Below, piece after piece: positions 33,911 to 43,960 of a DNA stretch of 64,000 bases. Below the pieces are notes generated by a model. The model saw only the letters and a list, made by a program, of their open reading frames with translations, ran no database searches and had not been told where the DNA came from. Source of the DNA: Bryobacteraceae bacterium (GTDB lineage: Bacteria; Acidobacteriota; Terriglobia; Bryobacterales; Bryobacteraceae); NCBI GenBank assembly GCA_026002875.1, contig BPGE01000001.1:1798001-1862000 (forward strand), written 5' to 3'. The translations under genes and the position numbers were made by a program. Position 1 is the stretch's first letter. Every line of letters begins with the position of its first letter.

Positions 33911-35167
33911 TCACTCAGCCCGGATGGGCCGGTTGGCCGTTGCGGCGCCGCCCTTGCCGTCCCGCACGTAAACGAAGAGCCGGTAGTGCCCGGGCCGGGC
34001 CGGAATGCGCACTGAGGCCGAGAAGCCGTCCGCTGCTGCGATCGCACCCTCGATCGGCGCCGTTCCGGGTTCCCTGTCTCCGCCGACGTTCGGGTGGTCC
34101 GCCACGTCTTCCCGCAGGTCCCAATCCACGCGCAGCGCGTCTCCGTCCGCATCCCGCGCCGCCACCCTCCACTCGATCAGCGCGCCTGCCTTGACTGTGG
34201 GCGGCTGGAAGCGTCCTGCCGCCTGCAAAGCGAGGATCTCGGGCGAACGGTTCCGGGGCGCCCTGCCGGACCAGATTTCCTCCATCACATCCACTGCAGC
34301 CGTGCGGCTGCCGTCCGCCAGAAACATGTTGTACCAGGTATGGGTTTTCTCGTGGTGCTTTCCGTACCACAGAAAGACGTACGAGCCCAGGCACTGCGGA
34401 TTGTCCGCCACCGCCGAGAAGTAGGAAGAGCGGTAGTGAAGGGCTTTCTCCGTGCTGGTGTCCTCGACGGGCATCCCCCATCCGGTACGGATCACCTGCC
34501 AGTGGCCGCGCGGGCCGAATTCCGTCATGAGGTACGGCCTCTTCCATCCGCGCTCCCGCACCTCTTCCCGCAGGAAGTGAATGCTGTGGTAGGCGTTCAG
34601 CCCGACGGCATCGAGCGACGGGCAGAGCTCGTCCAGATCGCGGAGAAACTGCCTCATCTCGCCGTCGCCCACCACCGTGATGACGGGATGGCGGCCATGC
34701 AGCGATTTCACCATCCGTGCGGCTTTTTCGATCCACGCATAACTCTGCCGCGCCTGTTGCCGGGTGGAACCGATGTTCGGCTCGTTTCCGATGGTCCATA
34801 GCAGCAGGGCGGGGTGATCCCTGTACTTCAGCACGGTCTGCCGCAGTTCCTCTTCGAGCTTCGCGACCTGGCGCGGATCGCCGTAATCGAAGCCGAGGCG
34901 CGCCTTGCCCACAGGCAATCCGACGAAACCCGTCATGCCGCGTTGCGCCAGCGCGTCCAGCATCCGCGGGCTGGTGCGCGCGGAATTGCCTCCCGCCCGT
35001 TTCAGCTCGTCCAGCAGACGTCCGGATTCCTCGCCGCCAATGACCACGGCGCCTCTGACGAAATAGGGTTCGCCGTCCCGCTCGAGCGTCCAGCGGCCGC
35101 CGCGCTCTGCAATCCGGACCTGCGCGGCTGCAGCGACGCACAGAAGGAGAAGCCCGATGCTGCGCAC
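33911..35167 (-). CDS. Secreted glycosidase-like protein (GH2-type TIM barrel)
   Basis: 418-residue exported protein. The signal peptide is MRSIGLLLLCVAAAAQ. A GH2-like beta-barrel start (VRGAVVIGGEESGRLLDELK) leads to a TIM barrel with ALLLWTIGNEPNIG, where the NE pair is the family's acid/base, and YLMTEFGPRG, where the Glu would be the nucleophile. A C-terminal beta-sandwich (RPGHYRLFVYVRDGKGG) ends the protein. Hydrolysis of a beta-linked glycan is likely, but the family subgroup cannot be assigned. Confidence 0.75.
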   Translation of the reverse strand: MRSIGLLLLCVAAAAQVRIAERGGRWTLERDGEPYFVRGAVVIGGEESGRLLDELKRAGGNSARTSPRMLDALAQRGMTGFVGLPVGKARLGFDYGDPRQVAKLEEELRQTVLKYRDHPALLLWTIGNEPNIGSTRQQARQSYAWIEKAARMVKSLHGRHPVITVVGDGEMRQFLRDLDELCPSLDAVGLNAYHSIHFLREEVRERGWKRPYLMTEFGPRGHWQVIRTGWGMPVEDTSTEKALHYRSSYFSAVADNPQCLGSYVFLWYGKHHEKTHTWYNMFLADGSRTAAVDVMEEIWSGRAPRNRSPEILALQAAGRFQPPTVKAGALIEWRVAARDADGDALRVDWDLREDVADHPNVGGDREPGTAPIEGAIAAADGFSASVRIPARPGHYRLFVYVRDGKGGAATANRPIRAE

Positions 35168-35187
35168 GCCGTGATTCTACACCGCTG

Positions 35188-36096
35188 TTACAGGGCGCGC
35201 CCCAGCGCGTGCAGGCGGCGCCCGAGATACTCGACGAGCCGCTCGTGAGGGTCGAAACCCACCACCTCGCGCGCATTGGCGACGAAGTTGGACAGCACGT
35301 TCAGGTCGTAGAAGACGGGCTCGCCCGTGCGATGGTCGATGATGTACTCGACGCCGCAGAGATCGATCCGACCGAGACGCGCTGCATTCAGGGCGATTGT
35401 TTCCGCCTCCGGCAACGGCTCGCAGCGCGCGAAGACGGGCTTGGACGCCGAGGCGCAGGCATCTGCCGGGCAGAGGTTGTAGCCTGCGCCGTCGCGCTGG
35501 ACTTTCAGGCAGTAGAGCACCTGTCCGTCGAGAATCTCGATCCGGTAGCAGGCGCCGTCGCGGGAGGGGATGTGTTCCTGCACCAGCGCGACGTTGTCGC
35601 AGCCGAACTCGGCCTCGCCGGCAGCGGCTTCCAGCTGCTGGGGAGAATCAAACCGGCGCACGCCTGCGCCCGCGCCGCCGCAGTTCGGTTTGACCATGAC
35701 GGGAAACGCCAGCCCGCGCGCCGCCTCGAGCAGCTGCTTCGGGCAGTTCGCCACGCCCGTGCGCGGCACCCTCGCCCCGGCGCGGCGGAACAGCTCCATC
35801 TGCCGCACCTTGCTGATTTCCAGCTCGTACGCCGGCAGGCCGTTGACCACTGCGACACGGCGCGCTTCCAGAACCGCCAGCAGCTCCCGCACGGCGAACT
35901 GCGCATGGGCGTGGCCGCGCCAGGCAGCCGAAGCGCTCATGCGGTTGAAAACAAGATCGGGCCAATCTGTTTCATCCAGGCCGAAGGCGAGCGAGTCCGC
36001 CCGCCACTCCTCGAAAGGGATGCCCGCCCGCACAAGCGCGTCAAACAGAGGGCGGAACCATTCGGGATGCTCGTACAGAATCGCCAGCCGCGCCAC
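35188..36096 (-). CDS. ATP-grasp ligase, RimK-like
   Basis: 302 residues. The ATP-grasp fold is seen as FPVMVKPNCGGAGAGVRRFD (ATP-lid lysine and glycine loop), ALVQEHIPS, and the Mg site VEYIIDHRTGEPVFYDLNVLS. The start is GTG at 36096, seven bases after the stop of the ABC ATPase, so it is the last gene of the export operon. Such enzymes join a carboxylate to an amine or form peptide bonds, and some make ribosomal peptide macrocycles. No precursor peptide is evident nearby. Confidence 0.82.
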   Translation of the reverse strand: MARLAILYEHPEWFRPLFDALVRAGIPFEEWRADSLAFGLDETDWPDLVFNRMSASAAWRGHAHAQFAVRELLAVLEARRVAVVNGLPAYELEISKVRQMELFRRAGARVPRTGVANCPKQLLEAARGLAFPVMVKPNCGGAGAGVRRFDSPQQLEAAAGEAEFGCDNVALVQEHIPSRDGACYRIEILDGQVLYCLKVQRDGAGYNLCPADACASASKPVFARCEPLPEAETIALNAARLGRIDLCGVEYIIDHRTGEPVFYDLNVLSNFVANAREVVGFDPHERLVEYLGRRLHALGRAL

Positions 36097-36103
36097 GTGC
36101 CGC

Positions 36104-36811
36104 TCAGCTCCAGTCCTCGGGTTTCTTTCCTTCGGGCAGCAGTTCGCCCTTGTCAATGTAGCGGATATGCGTGGCGTAATGCGCCGCGTGCGGGTCGTGC
36201 GTCACCATCACGATCGTTTTGCCGAACTCCTGGTTCAGCCGCCGCAGCAGCTCGAGCACTTCGTTGGCGCTGCGGGCGTCGAGGTTGCCCGTGGGCTCGT
36301 CGCACAGCAGGATGTCGGGGTCGGTGACGATGGCGCGCGCGATGGCCACGCGCTGCTCCTGCCCGCCGGACAGCTGCCTGGGGTAATGATCCATGCGGTC
36401 TCCCAGTCCGACGAGTTTCAGCGCCGTCGCCGCATGCTGGATGCGCTCGCCTTTCTTGAGGTGCGTGAGCTTCAGCGGGAGTTCGACGTTCTCGAGAGCC
36501 GTCAGCACGGGAATCAGGTTGAAGCTCTGGAACACGAAGCCGATGTGGCGGTTCCGCCACTTGGCCATCTCGCTGTCGGCCATCGTGGCAACGTTCGCGC
36601 CCAGCACTTCAATTTCGCCGGCGGTCGGCCTGTCCATGGCCGCGATCAGGTGCAGGAGCGTGGATTTGCCTGAACCGGACGGCCCCATCAGGGCCATATA
36701 TTCGCCGCGGCGCACGTCAAGGTCGACGTCCTTCAGCGCCACGATGTGGAACGAGTCGCGGAGGAACTCCTTGGTCAAACGCCGGGCGCGGATCACCACG
36801 TCGCTGCTCAT
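36104..36811 (-). CDS. ABC transporter ATPase, LolD/MacB type
   Basis: 235-residue ATPase with Walker [10 protein letters not shown], signature [14 protein letters not shown], Walker [13 protein letters not shown] and the switch His in VMVTHDPHA. The Q-loop is [18 protein letters not shown]. It overlaps the adaptor gene by 4 bases (ATGA) and would energise the two FtsX-type permeases. Confidence 0.92.
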   Translation of the reverse strand: MSSDVVIRARRLTKEFLRDSFHIVALKDVDLDVRRGEYMALMGPSGSGKSTLLHLIAAMDRPTAGEIEVLGANVATMADSEMAKWRNRHIGFVFQSFNLIPVLTALENVELPLKLTHLKKGERIQHAATALKLVGLGDRMDHYPRQLSGGQEQRVAIARAIVTDPDILLCDEPTGNLDARSANEVLELLRRLNQEFGKTIVMVTHDPHAAHYATHIRYIDKGELLPEGKKPEDWS

Positions 36812-38142
36812 GGCTGCCTCACCTTCACTTTCATGCCGTTCTTCAGATCGGCCGCTGGATTGACAACCAGATCCTCGCCGCCGATCAGGCCGTCCTCGAC
36901 ACGCAGGCCCATGGGCGTCAGCCCGCTGGTGCGGATCTGGCGCTCGACGATTTTTCCGTTGAGCACGATGTACACACGGTCGTTGCGGACGACCGACGGC
37001 GGCACGAACACCACCGGCTTGCCCGGCGCGGCGGCCGCGGCGGGCTCGTCGGACAGGAACGCCACGGCGGCGTTCATCTCCGGACGGAGCCGCTCGTCAG
37101 GGTTCAGGACCTTCACTTTCACCTGCACGGCGGCCTTCTGCCGGTTCGCTTCGGGCGCGATCTCGTCCAGCACGCCCTCCCACTCGACGCCCGGCCACGC
37201 ATCGGCCGTGATGATGCCCCGCTGGCGAGGCTTCAGCCTGGCGAAATCGTTTTGCGAGATGTCCAGCTCGACGCGCAGGTCGTTGAGGTCGGCGAGCGTC
37301 ACGACATACCCTTTGGCGCCGCGCTCGCCCACGAAGCTCGTCGTCACGAATTCGCCTTTCTCGACGCCGCGCTCGAGAATCGTTCCGGTGACGGGCGCCC
37401 GGATCAGCGTGTTGGCGAGCTGCGTTTCGGCGAAGGCGACCGCCCCGCGCGCCGCTTCGACCTGCCCGCGCATTGACTCGATGGCTTCACGGCGGGGCCC
37501 GATGCGCACGAGTTCGTAGTTCTTCTCGAGATTGCGGACCCGCGCCACGGCGGCGTCATAGCGCGCCTGCGCGTCGTCGAGCGCGGATTTCGACATGACC
37601 TTCTCGGCGGCCAGCTGGCGGATCCTTTCCAGCTGCACGCGTGCGTTTTCGAGGTCCGCCTGCGCCTGCTCGACCTGCGCCCGCGCCGCCTCGATCTCCT
37701 CGGGGCGCGAGCCGCGTTCCAGTTCTTCGAGCTTCGCCTGCAGCGCCGCCAGCTGTCCGCGCGCCTGCTGCAGCTGGGCGCGGTATTCGTCATCCTCCAG
37801 CCGGACGATGACCTGCCCAGCCTGCACCTTGTCGCCCTTCTCGACGCCGATCCAGGCCACTTTGCCCACGACTTTCGAGGCCACCTGGATCTTGTGCGCC
37901 GCCACGATGTAGCCGGTCGCATTCAGCACCACGGCGCCTGCGCCCGCGCCGCCGGAGCGCTGCGCCTGGACGCGGACGGTGGCCACTTCGGGCGCAGCCG
38001 TCAGGTAGCTGTAGCCGGCCCAGCCGGCTCCGAGCAATACAAGCAGCACGACGGCAGCCACGATCCACTTCCACGCGCTGCCGGCCCGGCTCTGCGGCGC
38101 GGCGCTCCGATCGATCCTCAAACTGCGCAGGTCTTCGGCCAC
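36808..38142 (-). CDS. HlyD/MacA-type periplasmic adaptor
   Basis: 444 residues. One membrane helix ([20 protein letters not shown]) near residue 35 is followed by a lipoyl half ([20 protein letters not shown]), a long coiled coil (residues about 115-215), the second lipoyl half ([20 protein letters not shown]) and beta-barrel and membrane-proximal domains. It should bridge the inner-membrane FtsX complex to an outer-membrane channel. No TolC gene is in the operon. Confidence 0.88.
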   Translation of the reverse strand: MAEDLRSLRIDRSAAPQSRAGSAWKWIVAAVVLLVLLGAGWAGYSYLTAAPEVATVRVQAQRSGGAGAGAVVLNATGYIVAAHKIQVASKVVGKVAWIGVEKGDKVQAGQVIVRLEDDEYRAQLQQARGQLAALQAKLEELERGSRPEEIEAARAQVEQAQADLENARVQLERIRQLAAEKVMSKSALDDAQARYDAAVARVRNLEKNYELVRIGPRREAIESMRGQVEAARGAVAFAETQLANTLIRAPVTGTILERGVEKGEFVTTSFVGERGAKGYVVTLADLNDLRVELDISQNDFARLKPRQRGIITADAWPGVEWEGVLDEIAPEANRQKAAVQVKVKVLNPDERLRPEMNAAVAFLSDEPAAAAAPGKPVVFVPPSVVRNDRVYIVLNGKIVERQIRTSGLTPMGLRVEDGLIGGEDLVVNPAADLKNGMKVKVRQP

Positions 38143-38146
38143 TCGC

Positions 38147-39313
38147 TCATCCCTCCCTCAGGGCTGTCAGGATCTCCTTGCGCGCCGCCTGGAACGCCGG
38201 CAGCAGCCCGCCCGCCGCACCCATCGCCAGCGCGAACAGGAATGCGGAGAGCATGGTTGCAGGCGTGATCTTCAGTTGAAAGGCGATTTCCGAAAACGTC
38301 GTAAAACTCCCGATGCCGGTCGTGAGGCCGTTGACCGGCAGCACGAGCAGAATGCCCGCAATGCCGCCGAGCGCAGCCAGCATCAGGGATTCGATGAGGA
38401 AGCTGACGAGAATCGCCGCGCGCGAGAAACCCAGCACGCGCAGAGTGCCGATTTCTTTCGATCGCCGAGCCACGGCCGCGTACATCGTGTTCATCGCTCC
38501 GAAGCACGACCCCACCGCCATGATCAGCGCCACGACGGTGCCCAGGTACCGGATCAGGTCCCCGCTGGAAGTCTGCTGCGCATAGTATTCTTTCTCCGCA
38601 CGAGCCTGCACGTTGAGCCGCGTGTCGGCTTCCAGATCGTTGATCAGCGCCTGATGGGCCACCGCATCGGTGGCGCGCAGCAACGCCGAACTGAGCACGC
38701 TCTCCCGGCCGAAATCCGCCGCCACCTGATTCAGGTCGACCAGGATCTCGGAGTTGCGCGCCATCTGATCGCTGTTGTAGACGCCCACCACGTCCCACTC
38801 GCCGCGCCCGAAGCGGATTTTCCTGCCGGGGCGCGCCTCCGGATAGCGCTTCGCAATGGAGCTGCCGACGGTCGCCTCGCGCCGGCCGGGCGTGAACCAG
38901 CGGCCTTCCACCAGCCGCGCATCTTCGCGGATCTCCAGCCCGATGGGCGTGACTCCGCGGACATTGACGTTGGCGCCTTCCGGGTATTCGACGCTGACAA
39001 GATTGATCACCGTCACCACTTCCAGCGATGCCAGCGGCTCGCCCGCCGCATTACGGGCGATGCCGGATTTGAACTTCAGATCCTCGAAGACACGCCGTTC
39101 GAAGTTGGAGGCCAGTTCCGACTCCGATCCCTTGCGGGTCACGAGGATATTCAGCGGATGGCCGGACGCCTCCAGCGCCAGCCGCAGTCCATCCACGAGG
39201 GCGAAAGAAGCCGCAAGAACGGCCACCGTGAGGCCGATGCCGAGAGCGGTCATCACCGTCGTGGTGCGCCGCACGGCCAGATTGCGCAGATTGTACGAGA
39301 GGGGCAGAATCAT
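38147..39313 (-). CDS. FtsX/MacB-like permease (second of two)
   Basis: 388 residues with the MacB topology: one N-terminal helix ([20 protein letters not shown]), a large periplasmic domain and three C-terminal helices (the first near [20 protein letters not shown]). The ends carry [16 protein letters not shown], the coupling helix usual in FtsX permeases. AAGGAG precedes the ATG by 9 bases. It lies 14 bases after the first permease and 4 bases before the adaptor gene. Confidence 0.88.
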   Translation of the reverse strand: MILPLSYNLRNLAVRRTTTVMTALGIGLTVAVLAASFALVDGLRLALEASGHPLNILVTRKGSESELASNFERRVFEDLKFKSGIARNAAGEPLASLEVVTVINLVSVEYPEGANVNVRGVTPIGLEIREDARLVEGRWFTPGRREATVGSSIAKRYPEARPGRKIRFGRGEWDVVGVYNSDQMARNSEILVDLNQVAADFGRESVLSSALLRATDAVAHQALINDLEADTRLNVQARAEKEYYAQQTSSGDLIRYLGTVVALIMAVGSCFGAMNTMYAAVARRSKEIGTLRVLGFSRAAILVSFLIESLMLAALGGIAGILLVLPVNGLTTGIGSFTTFSEIAFQLKITPATMLSAFLFALAMGAAGGLLPAFQAARKEILTALREG

Positions 39314-39327
39314 GCGGGCGCGCTCCT

Positions 39328-40491
39328 TCAGTCGGTAAAACGCAATGCGTCGACAATGTTCTGGCGCGCCGCGGAGACCGCGGGGGCGATCGAGCTTGCC
39401 ACGCCGACCGCCAGGCTCACGCCCATCAGGGCGGCGAAGACCGGCGCTTCGATCGTGAGCGTTTTCGACTGTTGCACGATCGCGGGTCCCTGCCGGATCA
39501 CCCAGCACAGCCCCTCGGCCACGAAGACGCCGAGCAGCCCGCCGATCAGGGAGATCATCGCGCTTTCGCCCACGATCAGACCGACGATGGCGGGCTTGCC
39601 GAATCCCAGCGTGCGCAGCACGCCCACCTCGCGCACCCGCTCCCGAACGCTCATCGCCATGGTGTTGGCCGTGATCAGCAGCACCGTGAACGTCACAGCG
39701 AAGCAGATGCTCATCAGAATCACTTTCACGTTGCCGAGAAAGGAGAGAAACGAGAGTCCGAACGTGTACTCGCTCTCGGTCTTCGTGGGCGCCTCCGAGT
39801 TGGCGAACATCTCGTCGATCGCGCGGCTGACCGCGGCGACGTCCTGCTCGGAGCGCACCAGCAGGGTGTAACCGCCCGCCATCAGGCGCGGCGAATTGCG
39901 CAGCATGTTCTCCATGTACTTCCAGTTGAACCACAGCGTTTCATCGTCGAAGTCGGTCGATGTGTAAATGCCGCGCACCGTCAGATCCAGATCGAACGGG
40001 AAAATGTCGCCCCGGATGAGAATCCTGTCGCCCACCTTGAAGCCATGCCGCTCGGCCAGAACCTTGTTTACGATGCATCCGGCAGGATCGCGGATGAAGG
40101 CCTGTTTCTCCTCGTCGGAGATGACGTAATCCTGATAGACGCGGAACAGACGATCGGCGTCGGCGGCCATGCGGGCGAAGAAATTCCGCTGGTCGCGGGC
40201 GTCCTTGTAGACGCCGCCGAACCACGACCACAGCATCACTTCTTCCACGCCCGGCACCTGTGCGATCTTTTCGCGGTAATACAGCGGCAGCGGAAAGACG
40301 ATCGACACCTTGTGCCGCACCACGACGCGCCGCGCCTGCGCCTTGGCCGGCTGACCGCCGATGAACAGCGCATAGTACAGCGCCATCATCACGCCGAGCA
40401 GGCAGAGCGAAATTGCCAGGCTGGAGACAGTCAGCACGGTGCGCCGCCGGTTGCGCAAAGCGTTCTTCACGATCAGCGGCAGGTATTTCAT
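39328..40491 (-). CDS. FtsX/MacB-like permease (first of two)
   Basis: 387 residues, homologous to the permease that follows. The N-terminal helix is [20 protein letters not shown]. The periplasmic domain spans about 60-260 and three helices follow (the first with [20 protein letters not shown]), together with [15 protein letters not shown]. It heads a five-gene operon (permease, permease, adaptor, ATPase, ATP-grasp). Two separate permeases suggest a heterodimeric MacB-like exporter. Confidence 0.88.
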   Translation of the reverse strand: MKYLPLIVKNALRNRRRTVLTVSSLAISLCLLGVMMALYYALFIGGQPAKAQARRVVVRHKVSIVFPLPLYYREKIAQVPGVEEVMLWSWFGGVYKDARDQRNFFARMAADADRLFRVYQDYVISDEEKQAFIRDPAGCIVNKVLAERHGFKVGDRILIRGDIFPFDLDLTVRGIYTSTDFDDETLWFNWKYMENMLRNSPRLMAGGYTLLVRSEQDVAAVSRAIDEMFANSEAPTKTESEYTFGLSFLSFLGNVKVILMSICFAVTFTVLLITANTMAMSVRERVREVGVLRTLGFGKPAIVGLIVGESAMISLIGGLLGVFVAEGLCWVIRQGPAIVQQSKTLTIEAPVFAALMGVSLAVGVASSIAPAVSAARQNIVDALRFTD

Positions 40492-40561
40492 GGGACACTT
40501 ACATTCTAGGCGCAGTCAGAACGCGGCAACCGGCTGCAGTGAGGAAACTTTTGTAACAACA

Positions 40562-41020
40562 ATGCCGGCCCGGCTGGACGACGAATTCTGGATGAGGCGC
40601 GCCCTGGAGCTGGCGCGCGAGGGCGAGAGCGGGGACGAAGTGCCCGTGGGCGCCGTAGTGGTTCTCGACGGCGAGCCGATCGGCGAGGGTTTCAACCACC
40701 CCATTTCTTCCTGCGACCCCACAGCGCACGCGGAGATCGTGGCTCTGCGGGCTGCCGCCGCCCGCACAGGCAACTACCGGCTGAACGGCGCGACGCTGTA
40801 TGTCACGCTCGAGCCCTGCGTGATGTGCGCCGGGGCGATCGTGCACGCCCGCATCGCCCGGCTCGTCTTCGGCGCGCGCGACATCCGGTTTGGCGGCGTG
40901 CGCTCCAAGTTCCGCCTGGCGGACTCCGAGCTGCTCAATCACCGGGTGGAGACCACGGAGGGCGTGCTCGGCCACGAGTGCGCCGCACTGCTGGAGGAGT
41001 TTTTCCGGCGGCGCCGGTGA
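40562..41020 (+). CDS. tadA: tRNA adenosine(34) deaminase TadA
   Basis: 152-residue zinc deaminase. The zinc site is HAEI (His and catalytic Glu) with PCVMC (two Cys). Typical flanks are [32 protein letters not shown], and [14 protein letters not shown]. It converts A34 to inosine in tRNA-Arg(ACG). The ATG at 40562 is the only start that fits family length. The ribosome site is weak. Confidence 0.92.
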   Translation: MPARLDDEFWMRRALELAREGESGDEVPVGAVVVLDGEPIGEGFNHPISSCDPTAHAEIVALRAAAARTGNYRLNGATLYVTLEPCVMCAGAIVHARIARLVFGARDIRFGGVRSKFRLADSELLNHRVETTEGVLGHECAALLEEFFRRRR

Positions 41021-41110
41021 GGCGGTTTCCGCACCTTTCCGCGGATCCGTTCATCCAATGGCAGGAGGGCTGCATTGCGGCAGCCCCGAGCCGGGCAGGC
41101 AAGGTCCGGC

Positions 41111-41119
41111 TGTTATAAT
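41111..41119 (+). promoter_or_regulatory. Extended -10 promoter of the ispH-hopanoid operon
   Basis: TGT-TATAAT, a perfect extended -10, ends 19 bases before the ispH ATG. The -35 region is poor, which is normal for extended -10 promoters. Confidence 0.65.
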
Positions 41120-41137
41120 GAGAGCAATTCCCCGATC

Positions 41138-42133
41138 ATGCAAACACCACATTCTGCTGGGAAAAAAGTTCTTCTGCTGCGGCCCCGGGGCTTCTGCGCC
41201 GGCGTCGTGCGCGCCATCGACATTGTGAAGATCGCCCTCGATCTGTACGGCGCGCCGATCTACGTGCGCAAGGAGATTGTGCACAACCGCCATGTCGTGG
41301 ACGAGCTGCGCTCGATGGGCGCCATTTTCGTCAGCGAGCTGAACGAGGTGCCGGAAGGCGCGAGGGTGATTTTCAGCGCCCATGGCGTGTCCCCGGCGGT
41401 CCGGCAGATGGCCCGCGAGCGCGGCCTCTCCGTCATCGACGCCACCTGTCCGCTGGTGACCAAGGTCCATCTGGAGGCGGTGCGCTTCGCACAGCAGGGA
41501 TACACGATCCTGCTCATCGGCCACAAGGACCACGAGGAGATCGAAGGCACATTCGGCGAGGCTCCGGCGAGCACCATCATCATCGAATCCGAGGAAGACG
41601 CCGAGCGCGTCGCGCCGCCGGATCCGGAAAAGGTCTGTTACCTGACGCAGACCACCCTGAGCCTGGACGAAACCCGCGGCATCATCGAGATTCTCGAGCG
41701 CCGTTTCCCGAAAATCGCCGGTCCCAAGTCCCAGGACATCTGCTACGCCACGCAGAACCGGCAGACTGCGGTGAAAGCCGTGGCGCCGCTGTGCGAACTG
41801 CTGCTCGTCGTGGGCAGCCAGAACAGCTCGAACTCGAAGCGGCTTGTCGAAGTCTGCCAGCGCGCCGGAGTGCCCAGCTATCTGATCGACGACCGGCGCT
41901 TCCTGCGCGACGAGTGGCTCGAGGGCGTCCGGACGGTCTCCGTGACGGCCGGCGCGTCCGCTCCGGAGCATCTGGTGCAGGAACTGATCGACGCTCTCCG
42001 CGAGAAGGGCTTCGCGTCCGTCGAGGAAGTCGACATCGTCGAAGAGGACGTCCGCTTCAGCCTTCCTCCTGAAGTGCAGGTGCCCATCGCCCGGCTCGCC
42101 GGCTCGGCGTCGCCGGCGCCCGCAAGCGCATGA
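41138..42133 (+). CDS. ispH: 4-hydroxy-3-methylbut-2-enyl diphosphate reductase
   Basis: 331-residue LytB/IspH, the last enzyme of the MEP pathway, making IPP and DMAPP. The three iron-sulfur cysteines are in RGFCAGV, DATCPLVTKVH and DICYATQNRQ. The catalytic HKDHEEIEGTFGE and GSQNSSNSKRL motifs are intact. Its stop overlaps the start of the cyclase homologue (ATGA). Placing isoprenoid precursor supply at the head of the hopanoid operon makes biochemical sense. Confidence 0.94.
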   Translation: MQTPHSAGKKVLLLRPRGFCAGVVRAIDIVKIALDLYGAPIYVRKEIVHNRHVVDELRSMGAIFVSELNEVPEGARVIFSAHGVSPAVRQMARERGLSVIDATCPLVTKVHLEAVRFAQQGYTILLIGHKDHEEIEGTFGEAPASTIIIESEEDAERVAPPDPEKVCYLTQTTLSLDETRGIIEILERRFPKIAGPKSQDICYATQNRQTAVKAVAPLCELLLVVGSQNSSNSKRLVEVCQRAGVPSYLIDDRRFLRDEWLEGVRTVSVTAGASAPEHLVQELIDALREKGFASVEEVDIVEEDVRFSLPPEVQVPIARLAGSASPAPASA

Positions 42134-43926
42134 GCGCCGCACCATCCACAGGCGATTCTGAACAAGCGCTGCAGCAGGCGTCAGCGAGAGCCGCATCGTA
42201 TCTGGCTTCGCTGCAGAGTGCGGAAGGACTCTGGCCGAACCTGCTGACGGGCGGTCCTTACCTGGACGTGCTGTACGCTCTGGGTGCGTGGTTCCTCGGG
42301 CGGAAGGATCACCCGTTGCAGCCGCCGCACGGGGAGGCGTGGGCGCGCCGGATTCTGAACTCCCAGAACGCCGACGGCGGTTTTCCGCTGTGGCGCGGAG
42401 GACTCTCGGATCCCCGCTACGGCATCGAAACGTATCTGGCGCTGCGCCTGGCGGGACTTTCCGCCTCCGAGCCCGGCATGCGCGCTCTGGCCCGGAACAT
42501 CGCGGAAGCGGGGGGGCTGGAAAAGGCGGGTGAAATCACGTGGACAAGGCTGTTCTGGGCAGGCGCCGCGAATGGCCGGCGCCACGAGGCAGGCGCGCCG
42601 GAGCATTACTTCTTCATCGAATACGGCGACTGGCCCGCCATGACGCGGCAGGAGCTGGTCTGCCTGGCTTCGTTGAGCATCGCGGCTTACCTGCGGGGCG
42701 CTCAGGAGCTTCCGCCCGCCGCCGCTGCGCCGCGGCTCGAGGAGGAATTGCCTCCCGCGCGGAATCCACAGGCGAGTTTCGAACTGCGGAGCATGACGGC
42801 GCGGCTGATCGGCCAGTGGGCGCGCATGGCGCCGCGTCCGCTGCGCGATCCGATCGTGTTTCGGACCTACGACGCAATGGTCGCGGAGGCTCTGCGCTGG
42901 CCGGTCCTGCCTGTCGCCCTGCATGCCGCCCTGGCCGTGCGCGCAGCCGGCGGCCGGGGCTCGAAAGCGCTCGAACAGTTCGAACGGGTCATTTCGATGC
43001 TCGGGCCGGAGAACCCCGCGGGACCTGCGCGGCCGTGCGACTGCGGCATTCGCGCAGCGGCGCTGGCCGTGCTGGCGCTGGCGGGGCTGGACGCGGATGA
43101 CAGCCTGAAGCCGGCCGTCAAAGCTCTGGGGGAACGCTTCAGCACTGTTGCGCGCGCAAACGGCAACGGAGGTCTCCGCGCCGGCTGGGCGCCCGGAGAC
43201 CTGCACTCCGGGCCGGACGCCGAAACCACAGCGCTGGTCCTACTCGCGCTGGTCCGCACAGGTGCGTCGGCGGCTCACGAATCTGCCGTTCATGCCGCCG
43301 TGGAGTCCCTGGCCGCCGCGCAGGGCAAAGACGGCGGCTGGAGCGACGGAGTGAATGGCGCCTCGGCTCCTGATGTGACGGGATCTGTCGTCGAGGCTCT
43401 CGTTGCCGGCGGACAATCGCCGTCCTCGGAGCGCATCCGGCGCGCGGCAGAATTTCTCGAGCAGTCTCAAAACGCGGAGGCGTGGTGGCAAGGTTCGCGG
43501 GGCATCTGCCGCCTGTACGGAACCGCCATGGCCCTGCGCGGACTGCGCGCCGCCGGTGTCGACGAGCGCGAAGCCTGCGTGCTGCGCGCAGGCGAGTGGC
43601 TCCGCTCGATTCAGAATGCGGACGGCGGATGGGGCGAAGATCCGGCCTCGCACGGCTCGGGCGAGTTCCGGCCTGCCTCCAGCACTTCTGCGCACACGGC
43701 CTGGGCGCTGCTTGGGTTGATCGCGGGCGGCGACGACTCGAGCGAGAGCGTGCGGCGCGGCTTCGCGTGGCTGGCGGAGCGGCAGAGCGCGGATGGCAGT
43801 TGGGATCCCGCCGCGCCATCGATGCCCGGGGTCGCCTATGCTCCCTATTTGACGGATCCGCTCGGCTCTGTCGTCTGGCCCCTGCTGGCGATTCGCGAGC
43901 GGCTCGGCTCCGCAGCATCCGCATGA
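42130..43926 (+). CDS. Squalene-hopene cyclase-family protein with altered DxDD motif
   Basis: 598-residue alpha/alpha-barrel terpene-cyclase-family protein. QW motifs repeat as SQNADGGFPLW, AAQGKDGGWSDG, IQNADGGWGED and RQSADGSWDP. The family landmarks are aligned: APDVTGSVVEALV corresponds to the ADLTGRVLEAL-type region, and ASSTSAHTAWALLGL to the STxSQTAWAL region. The catalytic motif that is DxDDTA in squalene-hopene cyclases reads DAETTA here (residues 363-368, bases 43216-43233). The proton-donor Asp is thus Glu and the next Asp is Thr. It could be a changed cyclase, act on another prenyl substrate, or be inactive. It is coupled to ispH and followed by hpnA. Confidence 0.85.
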   Translation: MSAAPSTGDSEQALQQASARAASYLASLQSAEGLWPNLLTGGPYLDVLYALGAWFLGRKDHPLQPPHGEAWARRILNSQNADGGFPLWRGGLSDPRYGIETYLALRLAGLSASEPGMRALARNIAEAGGLEKAGEITWTRLFWAGAANGRRHEAGAPEHYFFIEYGDWPAMTRQELVCLASLSIAAYLRGAQELPPAAAAPRLEEELPPARNPQASFELRSMTARLIGQWARMAPRPLRDPIVFRTYDAMVAEALRWPVLPVALHAALAVRAAGGRGSKALEQFERVISMLGPENPAGPARPCDCGIRAAALAVLALAGLDADDSLKPAVKALGERFSTVARANGNGGLRAGWAPGDLHSGPDAETTALVLLALVRTGASAAHESAVHAAVESLAAAQGKDGGWSDGVNGASAPDVTGSVVEALVAGGQSPSSERIRRAAEFLEQSQNAEAWWQGSRGICRLYGTAMALRGLRAAGVDEREACVLRAGEWLRSIQNADGGWGEDPASHGSGEFRPASSTSAHTAWALLGLIAGGDDSSESVRRGFAWLAERQSADGSWDPAAPSMPGVAYAPYLTDPLGSVVWPLLAIRERLGSAASA

Positions 43927-43960
43927 CCGGCATTCAGCAATTTCCGGAAGGAGCAGACAC

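Noticed and set aside
38276-39871. A 531-codon plus-strand frame
   Set aside because: Opposite the two FtsX permease genes, which have clear topology and ribosome sites. The plus frame has none.
40439-40561. A longer N-terminus for TadA
   Set aside because: It would run across the divergent permease start and adds about 41 residues that family members lack.
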